The notes beneath the pieces were generated by a model, which searched no databases, was not told the origin of the DNA, and saw only the letters and a program-made list of their open reading frames with translations. A program made the translations under genes and the position numbers. From the NCBI GenBank assembly GCA_009778265.1, contig WRKA01000111.1, forward strand, positions 1 to 5,123: a stretch of DNA of 5,123 nucleotides, written 5' to 3'. Source of the DNA: Methanomassiliicoccaceae archaeon. GTDB lineage: Archaea > Thermoplasmatota > Thermoplasmata > Methanomassiliicoccales > Methanomethylophilaceae. Below, piece after piece: positions 5,065 to 5,123 of the stretch. Every line of letters begins with the position of its first letter. Positions within the stretch are counted from its first letter, which is position 1.

Positions 5065-5123
5065 TCAGAGCCTGACACGAGATATCAGGAAACTGATGAG
5101 CACTATGACGATGACCGCCGCTA
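5065..5123 (-). CDS. C-terminal end of an unknown membrane-anchored protein (partial)
   Basis: The frame is open from the right edge to a TGA at 5065-5067 and codes 18 or more residues, AAVIVIVLISFLISRVRL. The hydrophobic run followed by Arg-Val-Arg looks like a C-terminal membrane helix with a short positively charged tail on the cytoplasmic side. A terminator-like hairpin directly after the stop supports a real gene end. The family cannot be told from this fragment. Confidence 0.55.
   Translation of the reverse strand, partial: AAVIVIVLISFLISRVRL

Overview
The window looks like archaeal, probably euryarchaeal, chromosomal DNA. The signs are a hexulose-6-phosphate synthase fused to an RraA-like domain (an architecture typical of archaea), oligo-T stretches behind genes, TATA-like boxes instead of bacterial -35/-10 pairs, a candidate leaderless start, and a stomatin/short-NfeD pair of the kind first studied in Pyrococcus. 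Fairly GC-rich genes with AT-rich spacers, plus a metallo-beta-lactamase-fold protein of the type associated with methanogen pterin synthesis, would suit a methanogen-related lineage such as Methanomassiliicoccales. That placement is a guess.

Layout: positions 1-1245 hold the + strand HPS-RraA fusion, missing about 15 N-terminal residues. Positions 1246-1572 are a convergent spacer with a 3' UTR hairpin, a tandem 25-bp repeat containing T-runs, a doubtful 33-codon ORF, and a GC-rich palindrome that probably ends the opposing operon. Everything after that is on the minus strand. Read in transcription order, it is the 3' end of an unknown membrane-anchored protein (5123-5065), its terminator, an MBL-fold hydrolase (4938-4144), then a compact three-gene operon: HtpX-like membrane zinc protease (4073-3198), short NfeD (3184-2738) and stomatin-like SPFH protein (2703-1573). 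Each of the three operon genes has a Shine-Dalgarno sequence, and the gaps are 13 and 34 nt.

The most coherent functional unit is the htpX-nfeD-stomatin operon, which looks like a membrane-protein quality-control module. The NfeD is the short form without the serine-protease domain found in the long form, so the co-transcribed HtpX could supply the proteolytic activity. No mobile element, CRISPR array, tRNA or rRNA was seen, and I found no clearly unprecedented system. The most unexplained DNA is the repeat-bearing convergent spacer.
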